NCBI RefSeq assembly: GCF_009604405.1
Contig: NZ_WEGK01000001.1
Coordinates: 124,001 to 188,000 of the forward strand
Reading direction: 5' to 3'
DNA: 64,000 nucleotides
Source: Nocardia macrotermitis
GTDB taxonomy: Bacteria > Actinomycetota > Actinomycetes > Mycobacteriales > Mycobacteriaceae
Part shown: positions 1 through 9,146 of the stretch, piece by piece
How the letters are laid out: the number at the start of each line of letters is the position of its first letter
Position numbering within the stretch: position 1 is the stretch's first letter
The notes under the pieces: generated by a model
What the model saw: the letters and a program-made list of their open reading frames with translations, nothing else
What the model was told of the DNA's origin: nothing
Database searches by the model: none
Translations under genes and position numbers: made by a program

Positions 1-618
1 GGTGTTGTAGGGGATGCCGTATTTCTGCAGCATCGGGATGAAACCGTCGGAGCGACTGAAGAATTCGTCGTCGACGCAGAAGGTGCGGTCCGCGACGGGG
101 AGTGCGGCGACATCGGACAGCGACTTCACGCGCAGCCGTTGCGCGGTGGGCGCGGAGGCGCCGAAAGCGTAGGTGTCGTTGAAGTTCGCGGGTGACAACC
201 ATTCCAGGTCGTAGTCCTGCTTCTCGATATCGTGCACCCGCTGCCACAGTTCGTGCGGATCGGAGATCGTCTCGGTCTTGTTGTGGTAGTTCACCCATCC
301 GGTGCCGGTGTACTCCCACAGCACGTCGGCGTCGCCGTTGAGCTGGGCCTGTCGCGAGGAGGCCGAACCGGGTGCGCCGGTCAGATCGGTGACGTGCGCG
401 CCCGCCGCGGCCAGATACGTCGCGGTGATCTTGCCCAGCAGCACGCCCTCGGTGAAACTCTTCGAGGTCACCACGATCTTCGCCCCGGCCAGCGGCTGCG
501 CCCCGCCCGGCAGCGTGGTGTGGTGGAACGTCCCCGAGGAGCTGACCAGACCGCAGCCCGTCAGCACCGAAAGACTCACCGCCACAACGGATATCAGCGT
601 CAGCAACCGTGCTCTCAT
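1..618 (-). CDS. Osmoprotectant ABC transporter substrate-binding lipoprotein (partial, runs off left edge)
   Basis: This is the solute-binding component of the adjacent quaternary-amine (glycine betaine/choline/proline) importer. The N-terminus reads MRARLLTLISVVAVSLSVLT followed by GC: a basic start, a hydrophobic core and a lipobox with Cys near residue 22, so it should be a membrane-anchored lipoprotein. After it come 'KIVVTSKSFTEGVLLG' and a 'WEYTGTGW' motif, which are hallmarks of the OpuAC/ProX fold. About 206 codons are present and the C-terminus lies outside the window. The ATG (616-618) overlaps the stop of the upstream permease by 4 bp, so the two are translationally coupled. The specific substrate cannot be told from the sequence. 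Confidence 0.9.
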   Translation of the reverse strand, partial: MRARLLTLISVVAVSLSVLTGCGLVSSSGTFHHTTLPGGAQPLAGAKIVVTSKSFTEGVLLGKITATYLAAAGAHVTDLTGAPGSASSRQAQLNGDADVLWEYTGTGWVNYHNKTETISDPHELWQRVHDIEKQDYDLEWLSPANFNDTYAFGASAPTAQRLRVKSLSDVAALPVADRTFCVDDEFFSRSDGFIPMLQKYGIPYNT

Positions 619-1352
619 GACACCCCCCGCGGTGTCGCGGCCAGTTCGACCAATCTGCCCAGCCAATCGATGATCAGAGCCAGCAGGCCCACCAGGATCG
701 CGCCCGAGACGAGCAGTTTCGGCAGGAACAGCGTCACTCCGGTGGTGATCAGCGTGCCCAAGCTCGTCGCGCCGATGAACGTACTCAACGTCGCGGTGCC
801 CACCAGGATCACCAGCGCGGTCCGCACACCGTTCAGGATCACCGGCACCGCCAAGGGCAACTCCACCTGGAAAAGCGTTCGGGCCGAAGAGAATCCGATC
901 CCGCGCGACGCCTCGATGGTGCGCTGATCCACCTGCCGCAGCCCGACGATCGTATTCTGCAGGATCGGCAGGATCGCGTACACGACCAGACCGACGATCG
1001 CGGTCCGGAATCCGGTGCCCAGCCAGAACGTGAACAGCACCAGCAGCCCGACAGCGGGTGCGGCCTGGCCGATATTGGCGATATTCACCACGAGCGGTTC
1101 GAAGCGTTTGGCCGCGGGCCGGGTCAGCAGGATCCCCAGCGGAATCGCCACGACCACCACGATCAACGTCGCCACCACGGTCAGTTTGATATGGCTCAGA
1201 ATGGTCGTCTGCAGATTGGACCAGCCCAGCGAAGCCTGCTCGGTCTCGGTCAACGTCGTGGACCGGTACCAGAGGAAATAGCCGATACCGATGACCAGGA
1301 TGATGATCGGCTCGAACCACACGTCCAGCGGGATGCGGCGCAACCGGTTCAT
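615..1352 (-). CDS. Osmoprotectant ABC transporter permease (second)
   Basis: This 245-aa integral membrane permease belongs to the ProW/OpuCB/OpuCD family. It starts MNRLRRIPLDVWFEP at an ATG that overlaps the ATPase stop by 4 bp. About five to six hydrophobic segments follow. The cytoplasmic EAA-type coupling loop is visible as 'EASRGIGFSSARTLFQVELP', the family pattern that docks on the ATPase. It is one of two different permeases in the operon, which fits a heteromeric channel. A longer upstream reading frame exists, but it lies inside the ATPase gene and is not the start. Confidence 0.92.
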   Translation of the reverse strand: MNRLRRIPLDVWFEPIIILVIGIGYFLWYRSTTLTETEQASLGWSNLQTTILSHIKLTVVATLIVVVVAIPLGILLTRPAAKRFEPLVVNIANIGQAAPAVGLLVLFTFWLGTGFRTAIVGLVVYAILPILQNTIVGLRQVDQRTIEASRGIGFSSARTLFQVELPLAVPVILNGVRTALVILVGTATLSTFIGATSLGTLITTGVTLFLPKLLVSGAILVGLLALIIDWLGRLVELAATPRGVS

Positions 1353-2668
1353 GACACCTCCGCCTGCGCTCCCGGCTCGCCCTGGGAAGTTCCCGGCTCG
1401 TCGCCGGGTGTTCCCGGCTCGTCCTCGGCGGCCACCACCGGCGTCGGCGCGGGATCGGTGCCGTCCACATACGTTTCGTACGACAACTCCGGCTCCTCGG
1501 ACCGGACGTCGGCGAGTTTGGTCTGAATCGTTTCGGTCACCGACCCGATACTCAGCGACCCGACCACCGCGCCGCGCCCGTCGGTCACCAGCGCCGCGCC
1601 CTGGCTGGCCGCGAGCATGGCGTCGAGCGCGTCGTTGAGTGTGGAGGACCGCGCGATCACCGGCAGCCGCCGATCCAGATAGTCCGACACCTCCGGCTTG
1701 CTGCCGACCTCGTCGAGCGTCGGCCACGACCGCGGCCGCCCGGCCTCGTCCACCACGACCACCCAGCTCTGTCCGGCCGCCTTCGCCCGATCGATCACCG
1801 TCCGCGAGGGCTCACCGATCCGCGCGGTGACCACCGCATCGCATTCGACATCGCGCACCCGCTGCACCGTCAGATAGGCCAGTTTCGCCCCGGACCCGAC
1901 GAATTCCTGCACGAACGGCGTCGCGGGACTCGTGAGAATCTCCTCCGGCCGCGCGTACTGCTCGATATGCCCGCCCTCGGACAGGATGAGCACCTTGTCG
2001 CCGAGTTTGGTGGCCTCCTCGAAATCGTGCGTCACGATGACGATGGTCTTGCCCAACTCGTGCTGAATCGCGATCAGGCTGTCCTGCAACCGAACTCGAG
2101 TGATCGGATCGACCGCGCCGAACGGTTCGTCCATCAGCAGCACCGGCGGATCCGCCGCCAGCGCCCGCGCCACGCCGACGCGCTGCTGCTGCCCGCCGGA
2201 CATGTCCTTGGGCAGCCGGTCGGCGAACGTCGCCGGATCCAGCCCGACCAGATCGAGCAGATATTCGGTGCGTTCGGCGATCCGCTTGCGATCCCACCCC
2301 AGCACCCGCGGAATCGCGCCGACGTTCTTCGCGACCGTCCAGTGCGGGAACAGGCCACCGGACTGGATGACGTATCCGATGGACTGCCGCAGTTTGTCCG
2401 GATGTTCGTTGGTCACATCGCGACCGCCGATCAGGATGCGGCCCTCGCTCGGCTCGATCAACCGGTTGATCATCTTCAACGTCGTGGTCTTACCGCATCC
2501 GGACGGCCCGACGAACGCGACGATATCCCCCGCCTCGATCTCCAGATCCAACCGCTCGACGGCCGGAACATCCTGTCCCCGATAGCGTTTCACCACCCCG
2601 TCCAGCGTGATCGAAACACCCGTCACCGTGCGTTCCGGCGCGGGCGGACTGGTCACCTCGTCGGTCAT
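1349..2668 (-). CDS. Osmoprotectant ABC transporter ATP-binding protein with C-terminal CBS domains
   Basis: This 439-aa ATPase energises the betaine/choline-type importer. It has a Walker A motif GPSGCGKTT (about residues 54-62), a 'QSGGLFPHWTV' Q-loop, the signature 'MSGGQQQRVGVARAL', a Walker B 'LLMDEPFGAVDP' and a switch His in 'IVTHDFEEA'. Residues from about 285 onward resemble a CBS pair ('RLPVIARSSTLNDALDAML'), the ionic-strength or nucleotide-sensing module typical of OpuA/OpuC/ProV ATPases. The tail is a low-complexity run rich in GEPGT. The ATG was chosen because it makes a 4-bp overlap with the upstream permease and starts just before the nucleotide-binding fold. Confidence 0.93.
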   Translation of the reverse strand: MTDEVTSPPAPERTVTGVSITLDGVVKRYRGQDVPAVERLDLEIEAGDIVAFVGPSGCGKTTTLKMINRLIEPSEGRILIGGRDVTNEHPDKLRQSIGYVIQSGGLFPHWTVAKNVGAIPRVLGWDRKRIAERTEYLLDLVGLDPATFADRLPKDMSGGQQQRVGVARALAADPPVLLMDEPFGAVDPITRVRLQDSLIAIQHELGKTIVIVTHDFEEATKLGDKVLILSEGGHIEQYARPEEILTSPATPFVQEFVGSGAKLAYLTVQRVRDVECDAVVTARIGEPSRTVIDRAKAAGQSWVVVVDEAGRPRSWPTLDEVGSKPEVSDYLDRRLPVIARSSTLNDALDAMLAASQGAALVTDGRGAVVGSLSIGSVTETIQTKLADVRSEEPELSYETYVDGTDPAPTPVVAAEDEPGTPGDEPGTSQGEPGAQAEVS

Positions 2669-3309
2669 GACAATCCCTTTGCGATCGTGAGCCGTCCGAG
2701 CAGGACGAGCAGCGCGTCGAAGACCAACGCGATGAGGACGATGAGAATGGTTCCGGTCAAAGCCATTTCGAGTGCGTTCGCGCCGCCGAGACGCGAAAGT
2801 CCGTTGAAGATCAGCGATCCCAGCCCCGGGCCGAGTACATAGGCGACGATCGCGCCGACACCCACGATCATCTGGGTGGAGACCCGGATGCCGGTCAGGA
2901 TCACCGGCCAGGCGATCGGCAATTCGACGGTCAGCAGGATCCGCCAGCGCGAAAAGCCGATCCCGCGGGCGGATTCCACCACCGAGGCCGGTACCGATCG
3001 CAGGCCGACGATCGCATTTCCGATGACCGGCAGCGCCGCGAAGAACGCCAGCATGATGAACGAGGGCACCACGCCCAACCCGAACGGCACCAGCAGCAGT
3101 GCCAGCAGCGCCAGGGACGGAATCGTCAGCGCGACCCGGCTCGAGGTCAGCGACAGCGCCGCCACCAGCGGCAGGCGATACACCGCCACCGCGATCAGCA
3201 CCGCGACGATCGTTCCGACCAGCACGGTCTGAAAGGCAAGGGAGGCATGCTGATACGTCAGGAATGCCAGGAACTCGCCCCGTCCTCGCACATAGTTCCA
3301 CAAATTCAT
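2665..3309 (-). CDS. Osmoprotectant ABC transporter permease (first gene of operon)
   Basis: This 214-aa membrane permease (MNLWNYVRGRGEF...) is in the same family as the protein at 615-1352 but clearly diverged from it. The EAA loop is 'ESARGIGFSRWRILLTVELP'. It is the promoter-proximal gene of a four-gene operon in the order permease, ATPase, permease, binding protein. Each junction is a 4-bp ATGA overlap, implying tight translational coupling and fixed stoichiometry. The only sizeable upstream gap is 3310-3582. Confidence 0.92.
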   Translation of the reverse strand: MNLWNYVRGRGEFLAFLTYQHASLAFQTVLVGTIVAVLIAVAVYRLPLVAALSLTSSRVALTIPSLALLALLLVPFGLGVVPSFIMLAFFAALPVIGNAIVGLRSVPASVVESARGIGFSRWRILLTVELPIAWPVILTGIRVSTQMIVGVGAIVAYVLGPGLGSLIFNGLSRLGGANALEMALTGTILIVLIALVFDALLVLLGRLTIAKGLS

Positions 3310-3582
3310 GGGAATCCCATCGTCGGCCGGGTTTCGGCCGGTAGTTGCCCGCGCATGTCACCGGACCCGCAAGTCGTCGAAGAATACTCGACCGTGTGCA
3401 TCCATTCGCGACATTCGCGCCGAACGAACTTCGGGCGTTTCGCCCTTTTTGTCGCTATCTACGCGGCCGCCCCACTGCCGCAACGCATTTCGCCGCAATT
3501 CCACCTGACCTCGATATCCTCCCGAAATATCTTGCGACACAAAAACTTCAGGCACAGCACCTCGAACTCTCACGACGCCCGA
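3310..3582 (-). other. Intergenic region upstream of the osmoprotectant transporter operon
   Basis: These 273 bp separate the dioxygenase stop from the first permease start, both on the minus strand. They must hold the transporter promoter, yet no clear -10/-35 pair, operator or riboswitch stands out. The region is slightly less GC-rich than its flanks. Short open frames here have no recognisable content. Confidence 0.4.
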
Positions 3583-4521
3583 TCAGGCGGCTCGCGGCAA
3601 CGGCTCGATCGATGAATAGTGCCCGGCATCGCCCGCGATCACCGTGCTCGGCGCACCGTCGACGCCCACGGGAACCGGACCGGCGAGCGTGATGCGAGTC
3701 AGCGTGCGCTGCTGACCGCCGTCGTAATCGTCCACCGCGTAATGTTGAGTGGCACGGTTGTCCCAGATCGCCACGTCGCCGAGCGACCAGTCCCATCGCA
3801 CGGTGTGTTCCAGCCGGGTCACCCGATCCTGGAAGATCCGCAGCAGCGCATCGGATTCCGCGCGCGACACCCCGACGATCCGCTGCACGAAACCGCCCAG
3901 CAGCAAGGCCCGTTCGCCGGTCTCCGGGTGTACTTCCACCACCGGATGTTCGGTTTCGAAGTAGGTCGCCTCGAATTCGCGCCGATACGCCCGCACGGTG
4001 TCGTCCGCGTGATCCTCGGCGGTCGCCGCGTAGTCGTACAGATTCGTGTGCCGCGCGCGCAGCCCCTCGGCCAGCGTGCGCAGCGGTTCGGGCAGCGACT
4101 CGTAGGCCGCGACGGTCGAGGCCCAGGTCGTGGACCCGCCATAGCTGGGCAGCGAAACAGCGCGCAGCACAGAGGCTCTCGGCACCCGGTCCACGAAGGT
4201 GACGTCGGTGTGCCAGCTGTTGGAGCGGCCGAACCGCGAATCGATCGCCAGACTCTTCGCACCCGCCGAGGTCACCGTCGGATGCGGCGTCGTCGGCTCG
4301 CCCAGCAGTTCGGTGAATTCGTACTGCCCGTCCTCGGTGAGATGCTCCTGACCGCGGAAGAAGATCACCCGATGCGTGTTCAGCGCCTGCCGGATCGTCG
4401 CCACCGTCCGCGCGTCCAGCTCACCGCCCAGCCGCACTCCCTCGATTCGCGCGCCGATATGCGCACCGAGTTGCACCATCTGCACACCGGCCGGGCTGCC
4501 GGTTGCCTCGTCGACGGGCAT
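3583..4521 (-). CDS. TauD/TfdA-family Fe(II)/2-oxoglutarate dioxygenase
   Basis: This 312-aa enzyme should hydroxylate a small substrate using 2-oxoglutarate and O2. Taurine, alkylsulfonate and phenoxyacetate are known substrates of the family, and this one's is unknown. The iron facial triad is visible: His104 and Asp106 in 'SWHTDVTF', and distal His260 in '[10 protein letters not shown]'. Arg276 in 'RTLTRIT' is the expected 2-oxoglutarate anchor. I placed the start at MPVDEATG because an AAAGG lies about 7 nt upstream. An in-frame extension to 4569 adds 16 residues without family similarity. No sulfonate transporter is next to it. Confidence 0.88.
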   Translation of the reverse strand: MPVDEATGSPAGVQMVQLGAHIGARIEGVRLGGELDARTVATIRQALNTHRVIFFRGQEHLTEDGQYEFTELLGEPTTPHPTVTSAGAKSLAIDSRFGRSNSWHTDVTFVDRVPRASVLRAVSLPSYGGSTTWASTVAAYESLPEPLRTLAEGLRARHTNLYDYAATAEDHADDTVRAYRREFEATYFETEHPVVEVHPETGERALLLGGFVQRIVGVSRAESDALLRIFQDRVTRLEHTVRWDWSLGDVAIWDNRATQHYAVDDYDGGQQRTLTRITLAGPVPVGVDGAPSTVIAGDAGHYSSIEPLPRAA

Positions 4522-4597
4522 CGCATGGCCTTTCACTCGAACCTCGGGATCGGACCATGAGGAAACCATCCGGCCGCCCCCGCCACCAGCATTACGG

Positions 4598-5268
4598 TCA
4601 CCCGGATCCGAATGCCCGCGCCGGGCTCAGTGCACGAGATATCGCCGTGGCGAGGACCGACCGCGCATCATCGACCGAACCTCGCCGCCCGAACAGGTTT
4701 CCCGCCGATACAACGCCAGCAGATCCGCGTCGGCAGGCAGGGTGGCGACCGTACCGGTGTGCAGCCGATCCAGCGCGAGGTACGTCGTGAAGGACCGTTC
4801 GTGCTCGATCACGCCGAAACCGAAACAGTCCCAATGCAATGCGTCCGGCACCCCGGTCCGCACGATCTCCCCGATCGAGGCGCTGTCGATGACGTCCTCA
4901 CGCACCCTGGCGACCAGCTCCACCTCGTCCGGCGCGAGCCGGTGACACACCACCCGGCCGTCCGGCTCGACGGCGAACCAGCTGCGGAACATCTCGTGAC
5001 GGCGCACAAATCCGGTGATCGCCCGGGTCATCGCGGCGATCTCCGGGTGACCGGCGACATCGAACTCCGCGACGTACAGCCGGGGCGGGCGGCACTCGGT
5101 CCCCGCGAGCCGGTAGGCCGCCCGCATATACCGCTGTTGCCAACCCGGCACCGGCACCCCGCAGGCCGGTGTCTCCAGCATCGCTGCCCGCGCCGACGGC
5201 AGTACGGTCCAGGTGATCAGGCGGCCGGAGCGCGGCCGCCACGCGTCGAACCATCCGAGATCGACCAT
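4598..5268 (-). pseudogene. Condensation-domain (PapA/NRPS C-domain-like) acyltransferase remnant
   Basis: The intact frame from 5268 to 4627 (213 aa, start MVDLGWFDAWRPRSG) looks like the N-terminal half of a CoA-dependent acyltransferase or condensation domain. It has 'VRRHEMFRSWF' and a 'TTYLALDRLHTG' segment where the catalytic HHxxxDG-type motif (often written HxHTDG in this subgroup) should be. The motif is degraded: the expected first His is Arg and the Asp is missing. After about residue 190 the family-like sequence '[19 protein letters not shown]' continues in another frame down to 4598, suggesting a frameshift. The C-terminal half (about 200 aa) is absent. I infer a decaying gene. 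Confidence 0.55.
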
Positions 5269-5521
5269 CGGTACCTCATCTCACGGACACCACGGGCCAC
5301 ATCGCCCGCGCCTACCGCCTCAACGTACGACAGCAATCAACGCGCTATCCAGCTGTCGCGGCAAACTCTGTGACCAGGCACGAACGAACCGCCGCGGGCG
5401 CTGAGGCAGATGCCAAAACCACCGCCCCGGCGATCTGTGACCGAAGTATGACGTCCGGTCCACCTCGGGATTTTCCGGCCGGGTCCGCACGTTGAACGGG
5501 TAGTCGATACGAGGAGGTCAT

Positions 5522-5977
5522 GTGGCACAGGAATACAACCGCACCCCCGAGGCCGTCGCGGCGCTGACGCCCGAGCAGTACCACGTCACCCAGGAGAGCG
5601 GGACCGAGCGCGCCTTCACCGGCGAGTTCTGGGACCATCACGAGCCGGGCATCTACGTGGACGTGGTATCGGGTGAGCCGCTGTTCACCTCGCTGGACAA
5701 GTTCGACAGTGGTTGTGGCTGGCCGAGTTTCACCAAACCGGTCAGTGCCGACGCGCTGGTCGACACCCGCGATCTGAGCCACCGGATGATCCGCACCGAG
5801 GTCCGCTCGGTATTCGGCGACAGTCATCTCGGGCACGTGTTCACCGACGGTCCCCGCGAGGCGGGCGGCCTGCGGTACTGCATCAATTCCGCGGCACTGC
5901 GTTTCGTCCACCTCGACGACCTCGAGGCGGAGGGTTACGGTCCGTACAAGAATCTGTTCACGAAGGAGCAAGTGTGA
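5522..5977 (+). CDS. msrB: Peptide-methionine (R)-S-oxide reductase
   Basis: This 151-aa protein reduces the R epimer of methionine sulfoxide in oxidised proteins, using thioredoxin-type reductants. Family motifs are '[13 protein letters not shown]', 'GHVFTDGP' and the catalytic Cys120 in '[11 protein letters not shown]'. The CxxC pairs that bind zinc in many MsrB proteins are missing ('[11 protein letters not shown]' sits where the first should be), so this is the zinc-free form. The GTG start at 5522 is set by the strong GAGGAGG at 5511-5517. An ATG two bases upstream is out of frame. It overlaps msrA by 4 bp. Confidence 0.95.
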   Translation: MAQEYNRTPEAVAALTPEQYHVTQESGTERAFTGEFWDHHEPGIYVDVVSGEPLFTSLDKFDSGCGWPSFTKPVSADALVDTRDLSHRMIRTEVRSVFGDSHLGHVFTDGPREAGGLRYCINSAALRFVHLDDLEAEGYGPYKNLFTKEQV

Positions 5978-6489
5978 CCGACACGAAGACCGCGATCCTG
6001 GCCGGTGGATGTTTCTGGGGCATGCAGGACCTGATCCGCAAGCAGCCCGGGGTGCTCTCGACGCGGGTCGGCTACACCGGAGGTCTCAACGACCACCCCA
6101 CCTACCGCAATCACCCGGGTCACGCCGAGGCCGTCGAGATCGTCTACGACCCGGCGCAGACCGATTACCGGGCGCTGCTGGAGTTCTTCTTCCAGATCCA
6201 CGATCCGAGCACCAGGGATCGGCAGGGTAACGACGTCGGCTCGAGCTATCGATCGGCGATCTTCTACCTCGACGAGGATCAGCGGCGCGTCGCGGTGGAC
6301 ACCATCGCCGATGTCGACGCGTCGGGGCTGTGGCCGGGCAAGGTCGTCACCCAGGTGACCGCGGCCGTGCCGTTCTGGGAGGCCGAGCCCGAGCATCAGG
6401 ACTATCTGCTGCGTTATCCCGAGGGCTACACCTGCCACTTCCCGCGTCCGGGCTGGAAGTTGCCCAGGCGTGCGGCCGCCGCGCAGTAG
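5974..6489 (+). CDS. msrA: Peptide-methionine (S)-S-oxide reductase
   Basis: This 171-aa enzyme reduces the S epimer of methionine sulfoxide and complements the MsrB encoded just upstream. The catalytic GCFWG motif is at the N-terminus (Cys13), followed by 'TRVGYTGG' and '[17 protein letters not shown]', all diagnostic of MsrA. The GTG start overlaps the msrB stop (GTGA), so the pair is one translationally coupled oxidative-damage-repair unit. A strong hairpin terminator follows 15 bp after the stop. Confidence 0.96.
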   Translation: MTDTKTAILAGGCFWGMQDLIRKQPGVLSTRVGYTGGLNDHPTYRNHPGHAEAVEIVYDPAQTDYRALLEFFFQIHDPSTRDRQGNDVGSSYRSAIFYLDEDQRRVAVDTIADVDASGLWPGKVVTQVTAAVPFWEAEPEHQDYLLRYPEGYTCHFPRPGWKLPRRAAAAQ

Positions 6490-6503
6490 CGGTTCGATCC
6501 GGA

Positions 6504-6534
6504 AAGCCGTGGGGCCGCTCCCCCACGGCTTTTC
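6504..6534 (+). terminator. Intrinsic terminator after msrBA
   Basis: An 11-bp perfect stem (AAGCCGTGGGG pairing with CCCCACGGCTT) with a short loop is followed by a small T run. It lies directly after msrA and before the aldehyde dehydrogenase, so it probably separates the two transcripts. Confidence 0.85.
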
Positions 6535-6620
6535 CCGTTCGGTGACCCGAGTCTTGTTGTGCACAGATGAGCGTAGTACCTTCCAGACAGGTGTCCATCC
6601 AGCTCATCGAGGAGAAGACC

Positions 6621-8156
6621 ATGGCCATCGTCCGCACCCTGCCGTCGGCCGACGGCGACCGCCGCCGGTTGGCTCTGGACAGTCCGGTGGACCGCACGTC
6701 CATCGGCGAACTCGAGGTGCAGAACAGCACCGAGGTCAGCGCCGCCGTCGCCCGGGCCCGCGCCGCGCAACCGGCCTGGGCCGCGCGCGATATCGGTGAG
6801 CGCGCCGAGATCCTGCGGGCCGCGGTGGGCGTCATCGTGCGGCGGCGCGCGGAGATCGCCGCGACCGTGCGTGAGGAGACCGGTAAGCCCGAGGCCGAGG
6901 CGCTCGGCGTGGAGATCGTTCCGGCATGCGATTTCCTCAACTACTGGTGCGGGCGGGCGCGCAAGGACCTGCGCACGCACAAGCAGAAGCTGCACGGCTA
7001 TCTGCGGCCGTTCAAGAAGTTGTTCATCCAGTATCAGCCGCTCGGTGTGGTCGGTGTGATCACACCGTGGAACGCGCCGTTCGTGCTGTCGCTCAATCCG
7101 GTCGTGCAGGCGCTGCTGGCGGGCAACACGGTGGTGTTCAAACCGTCCGAGGTGACCCCGCGCGGCGGCGAATGGGTCGCGAAGGTACTGCACGAGGCGG
7201 GCGTTCCCGAGGACGTCGTGCAGGTGCTGCGCGGTGACGGCGAGACCGGCGCCGCGCTCGTCGCCTCGGAGATCGACAAGGTCTGCTTCACCGGCAGCGT
7301 CGTCACCGGCCGCAAGATCGCCGCGGCGTGCGCCGAAAGGCTGCTGCCCTGCACTCTGGAACTCGGCGGCAAGGACGCGATGATCGTGTGCGCCGACGCC
7401 GATCTGGAACGGGCCGCGGCGGGCGCGGTGTACCTGTCGATGTTCAACACCGGTCAGGTGTGCATGAGCGTCGAGCGGATCTACGTGGTCGAGAGCGTCG
7501 CGGACGAATTCATCCGGCTGGTCACGCAGAAGGCCGCCGAAATCACTTACGGCCCAGGCGATACCGATATGGGTCCGCTGTTCTGGGATCGGCAGATGGA
7601 TATCGTCACCCGGCACGTCGACGACGCCAAGCAGAAGGGGGCGCAGGTCGTCGTCGGTGGTGCGCGCGGCGACGGGGACGGGCTGTACTTCCAGCCGACG
7701 CTGGTCGTCGACGCGAATCACGATATGCAGCTGATGACCGAGGAGACCTTCGGGCCGATCGCCGCGGTGATGCGGGTGCGCGACGAGGACGAGGCCATCC
7801 GACTCGCCAACGAGTGCAAGTACGGGCTCAGCGGTTCGGTCTTCACCAAGGACGCCGCCAAGGCGCGCGGCATCGCCGCCCGGCTGACCACGGGTTCTGT
7901 GGTGCACAACGACGCCGCGGTGATCTACGGCGTGCCGGAGGCTCCGTTCGGCGGCCGCAAGGACAGCGGGCTGGGCCACGTCAACGGCACCGACGCGCTG
8001 CGCGGCTTCACGCACGCCCAGCCGGTGCTCATCGATCGATGGCAACCGAAACGGGAGAGCATCTGGTATCCATACTCGGAGAAGACGATTCAGAGTTTGG
8101 ACGGACTGATCCGGTACGGATTCGGCAACCGGGTGCTGCGCCGACTGCTCTCCTGA
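6621..8156 (+). CDS. NAD(P)-dependent aldehyde dehydrogenase
   Basis: This 511-aa ALDH-superfamily enzyme oxidises an aldehyde to its acid. The nucleophile is Cys281 in 'GQVCMSVERI' and the general base Glu247 in 'LELGGKD'. 'ITPWNAPF' and 'FTGSVVTG' mark the cofactor site. It most resembles the succinate-semialdehyde-type branch common in actinobacteria, but the substrate is not determined. The ATG at 6621 has a GAGGAG about 8 nt upstream. An in-frame upstream ATG at 6567 would add 18 unconserved residues. The esterase gene follows after 16 bp, so the two are probably co-transcribed. Confidence 0.92.
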   Translation: MAIVRTLPSADGDRRRLALDSPVDRTSIGELEVQNSTEVSAAVARARAAQPAWAARDIGERAEILRAAVGVIVRRRAEIAATVREETGKPEAEALGVEIVPACDFLNYWCGRARKDLRTHKQKLHGYLRPFKKLFIQYQPLGVVGVITPWNAPFVLSLNPVVQALLAGNTVVFKPSEVTPRGGEWVAKVLHEAGVPEDVVQVLRGDGETGAALVASEIDKVCFTGSVVTGRKIAAACAERLLPCTLELGGKDAMIVCADADLERAAAGAVYLSMFNTGQVCMSVERIYVVESVADEFIRLVTQKAAEITYGPGDTDMGPLFWDRQMDIVTRHVDDAKQKGAQVVVGGARGDGDGLYFQPTLVVDANHDMQLMTEETFGPIAAVMRVRDEDEAIRLANECKYGLSGSVFTKDAAKARGIAARLTTGSVVHNDAAVIYGVPEAPFGGRKDSGLGHVNGTDALRGFTHAQPVLIDRWQPKRESIWYPYSEKTIQSLDGLIRYGFGNRVLRRLLS

Positions 8157-8172
8157 ACCCTCGGGTAGTGCG

Positions 8173-9072
8173 ATGACAACAACAGATTTCCACCCCGACC
8201 TGCGCCTGGCGCGGTTCCTGCCACATTCGGTGGTGGGGCCGCGCCGGTTGCGGTTGATCCGGGGGCTCATGCTCCTGCAACCGACCCGCCGCGATACGCA
8301 CGCGGTGGTCGAGCAGGCCGGGCCCGGGGTTTCGGTCCGGGTGTTCCGGCCCGCCTCGGTATCCGGACCGCGCCCCGGACTGCTGTGGATACACGGTGGC
8401 GGGTTGATCATGGGATCCGCCGCCGGGGACGACCGCAAGTGCCGGGCGCTGGCCGATCGGCTGGGCGCGATCGTGGTGTCGGTCGACTACCGTCTCGCTC
8501 CGGAATATCCGTTCCCGATTCCGCTGGAGGACTGCTACACCGGATTGCGTTGGCTCGCAGCGCATCCCGATGTCGACACGGATCGGATCGCGATCGGCGG
8601 GGACAGTGCGGGCGGTGGGTTGAGCGCGGCCCTGGCGATCCTGGCCCGGGATCGCGGACGGATCCGACCGGTGCTGCAACTGCTGGCCTATCCGATGCTC
8701 GACGACCGCAGCAGCGACCGCACCGACATCGATCCGCGCAGGTTCCGGATGTGGGACCAGGACAGCAACCGGCTGGGCTGGCGCTCCTATCTCGGCTCGT
8801 CGGCGGCCACGATTCCACCGCTCGCGGTCCCGGCCCGGCACGAGGACCTCACCGGGCTGCCACCGGCCTGGATCGGGGTCGGCACCCACGACCTGTTCCA
8901 CGACGAGGACGTCGCGTACGCGCGGCGGCTGCGCGCGGCGGGAGTGGACTGCGAACTCGAGATCGTCCCGGGCGCGTATCACGGTTTCGACCACGTCGAG
9001 GCCAGGACCGGGGTGTCCAGGGCGTTCTTCCGTGCGCAGGTCACCGCGTTGCGCAACGCATTCGGCGGGTGA
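8173..9072 (+). CDS. Alpha/beta hydrolase, hormone-sensitive-lipase (LipH/LipN-type) esterase
   Basis: This 299-aa carboxylesterase is of the HSL family. The oxyanion motif HGGG is at residues 74-77, the nucleophile Ser145 is in 'GDSAGGG', and Asp240 ('GTHDLFHDED') and His270 ('YHGFDH') complete a plausible catalytic triad. No signal peptide is seen, so it is cytoplasmic. It probably cleaves short-chain acyl esters. Its position right after the aldehyde dehydrogenase suggests consecutive steps in breakdown of an ester or lactone, but that is inference. Confidence 0.9.
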   Translation: MTTTDFHPDLRLARFLPHSVVGPRRLRLIRGLMLLQPTRRDTHAVVEQAGPGVSVRVFRPASVSGPRPGLLWIHGGGLIMGSAAGDDRKCRALADRLGAIVVSVDYRLAPEYPFPIPLEDCYTGLRWLAAHPDVDTDRIAIGGDSAGGGLSAALAILARDRGRIRPVLQLLAYPMLDDRSSDRTDIDPRRFRMWDQDSNRLGWRSYLGSSAATIPPLAVPARHEDLTGLPPAWIGVGTHDLFHDEDVAYARRLRAAGVDCELEIVPGAYHGFDHVEARTGVSRAFFRAQVTALRNAFGG

Positions 9073-9146
9073 ACGCGGGCGGACACATGTCGTCCACGGC
9101 AAGCTCACTGGCTGCTCACAGGTAGCTACCGACTCCGGCGCGCTCA

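Noticed and set aside
615..1727. Longer 370-aa version of the second osmoprotectant permease
   Set aside because: The extra N-terminal 125 residues are the ATPase CBS region read in another frame. The ATG at 1352 with its 4-bp overlap is the genuine start.
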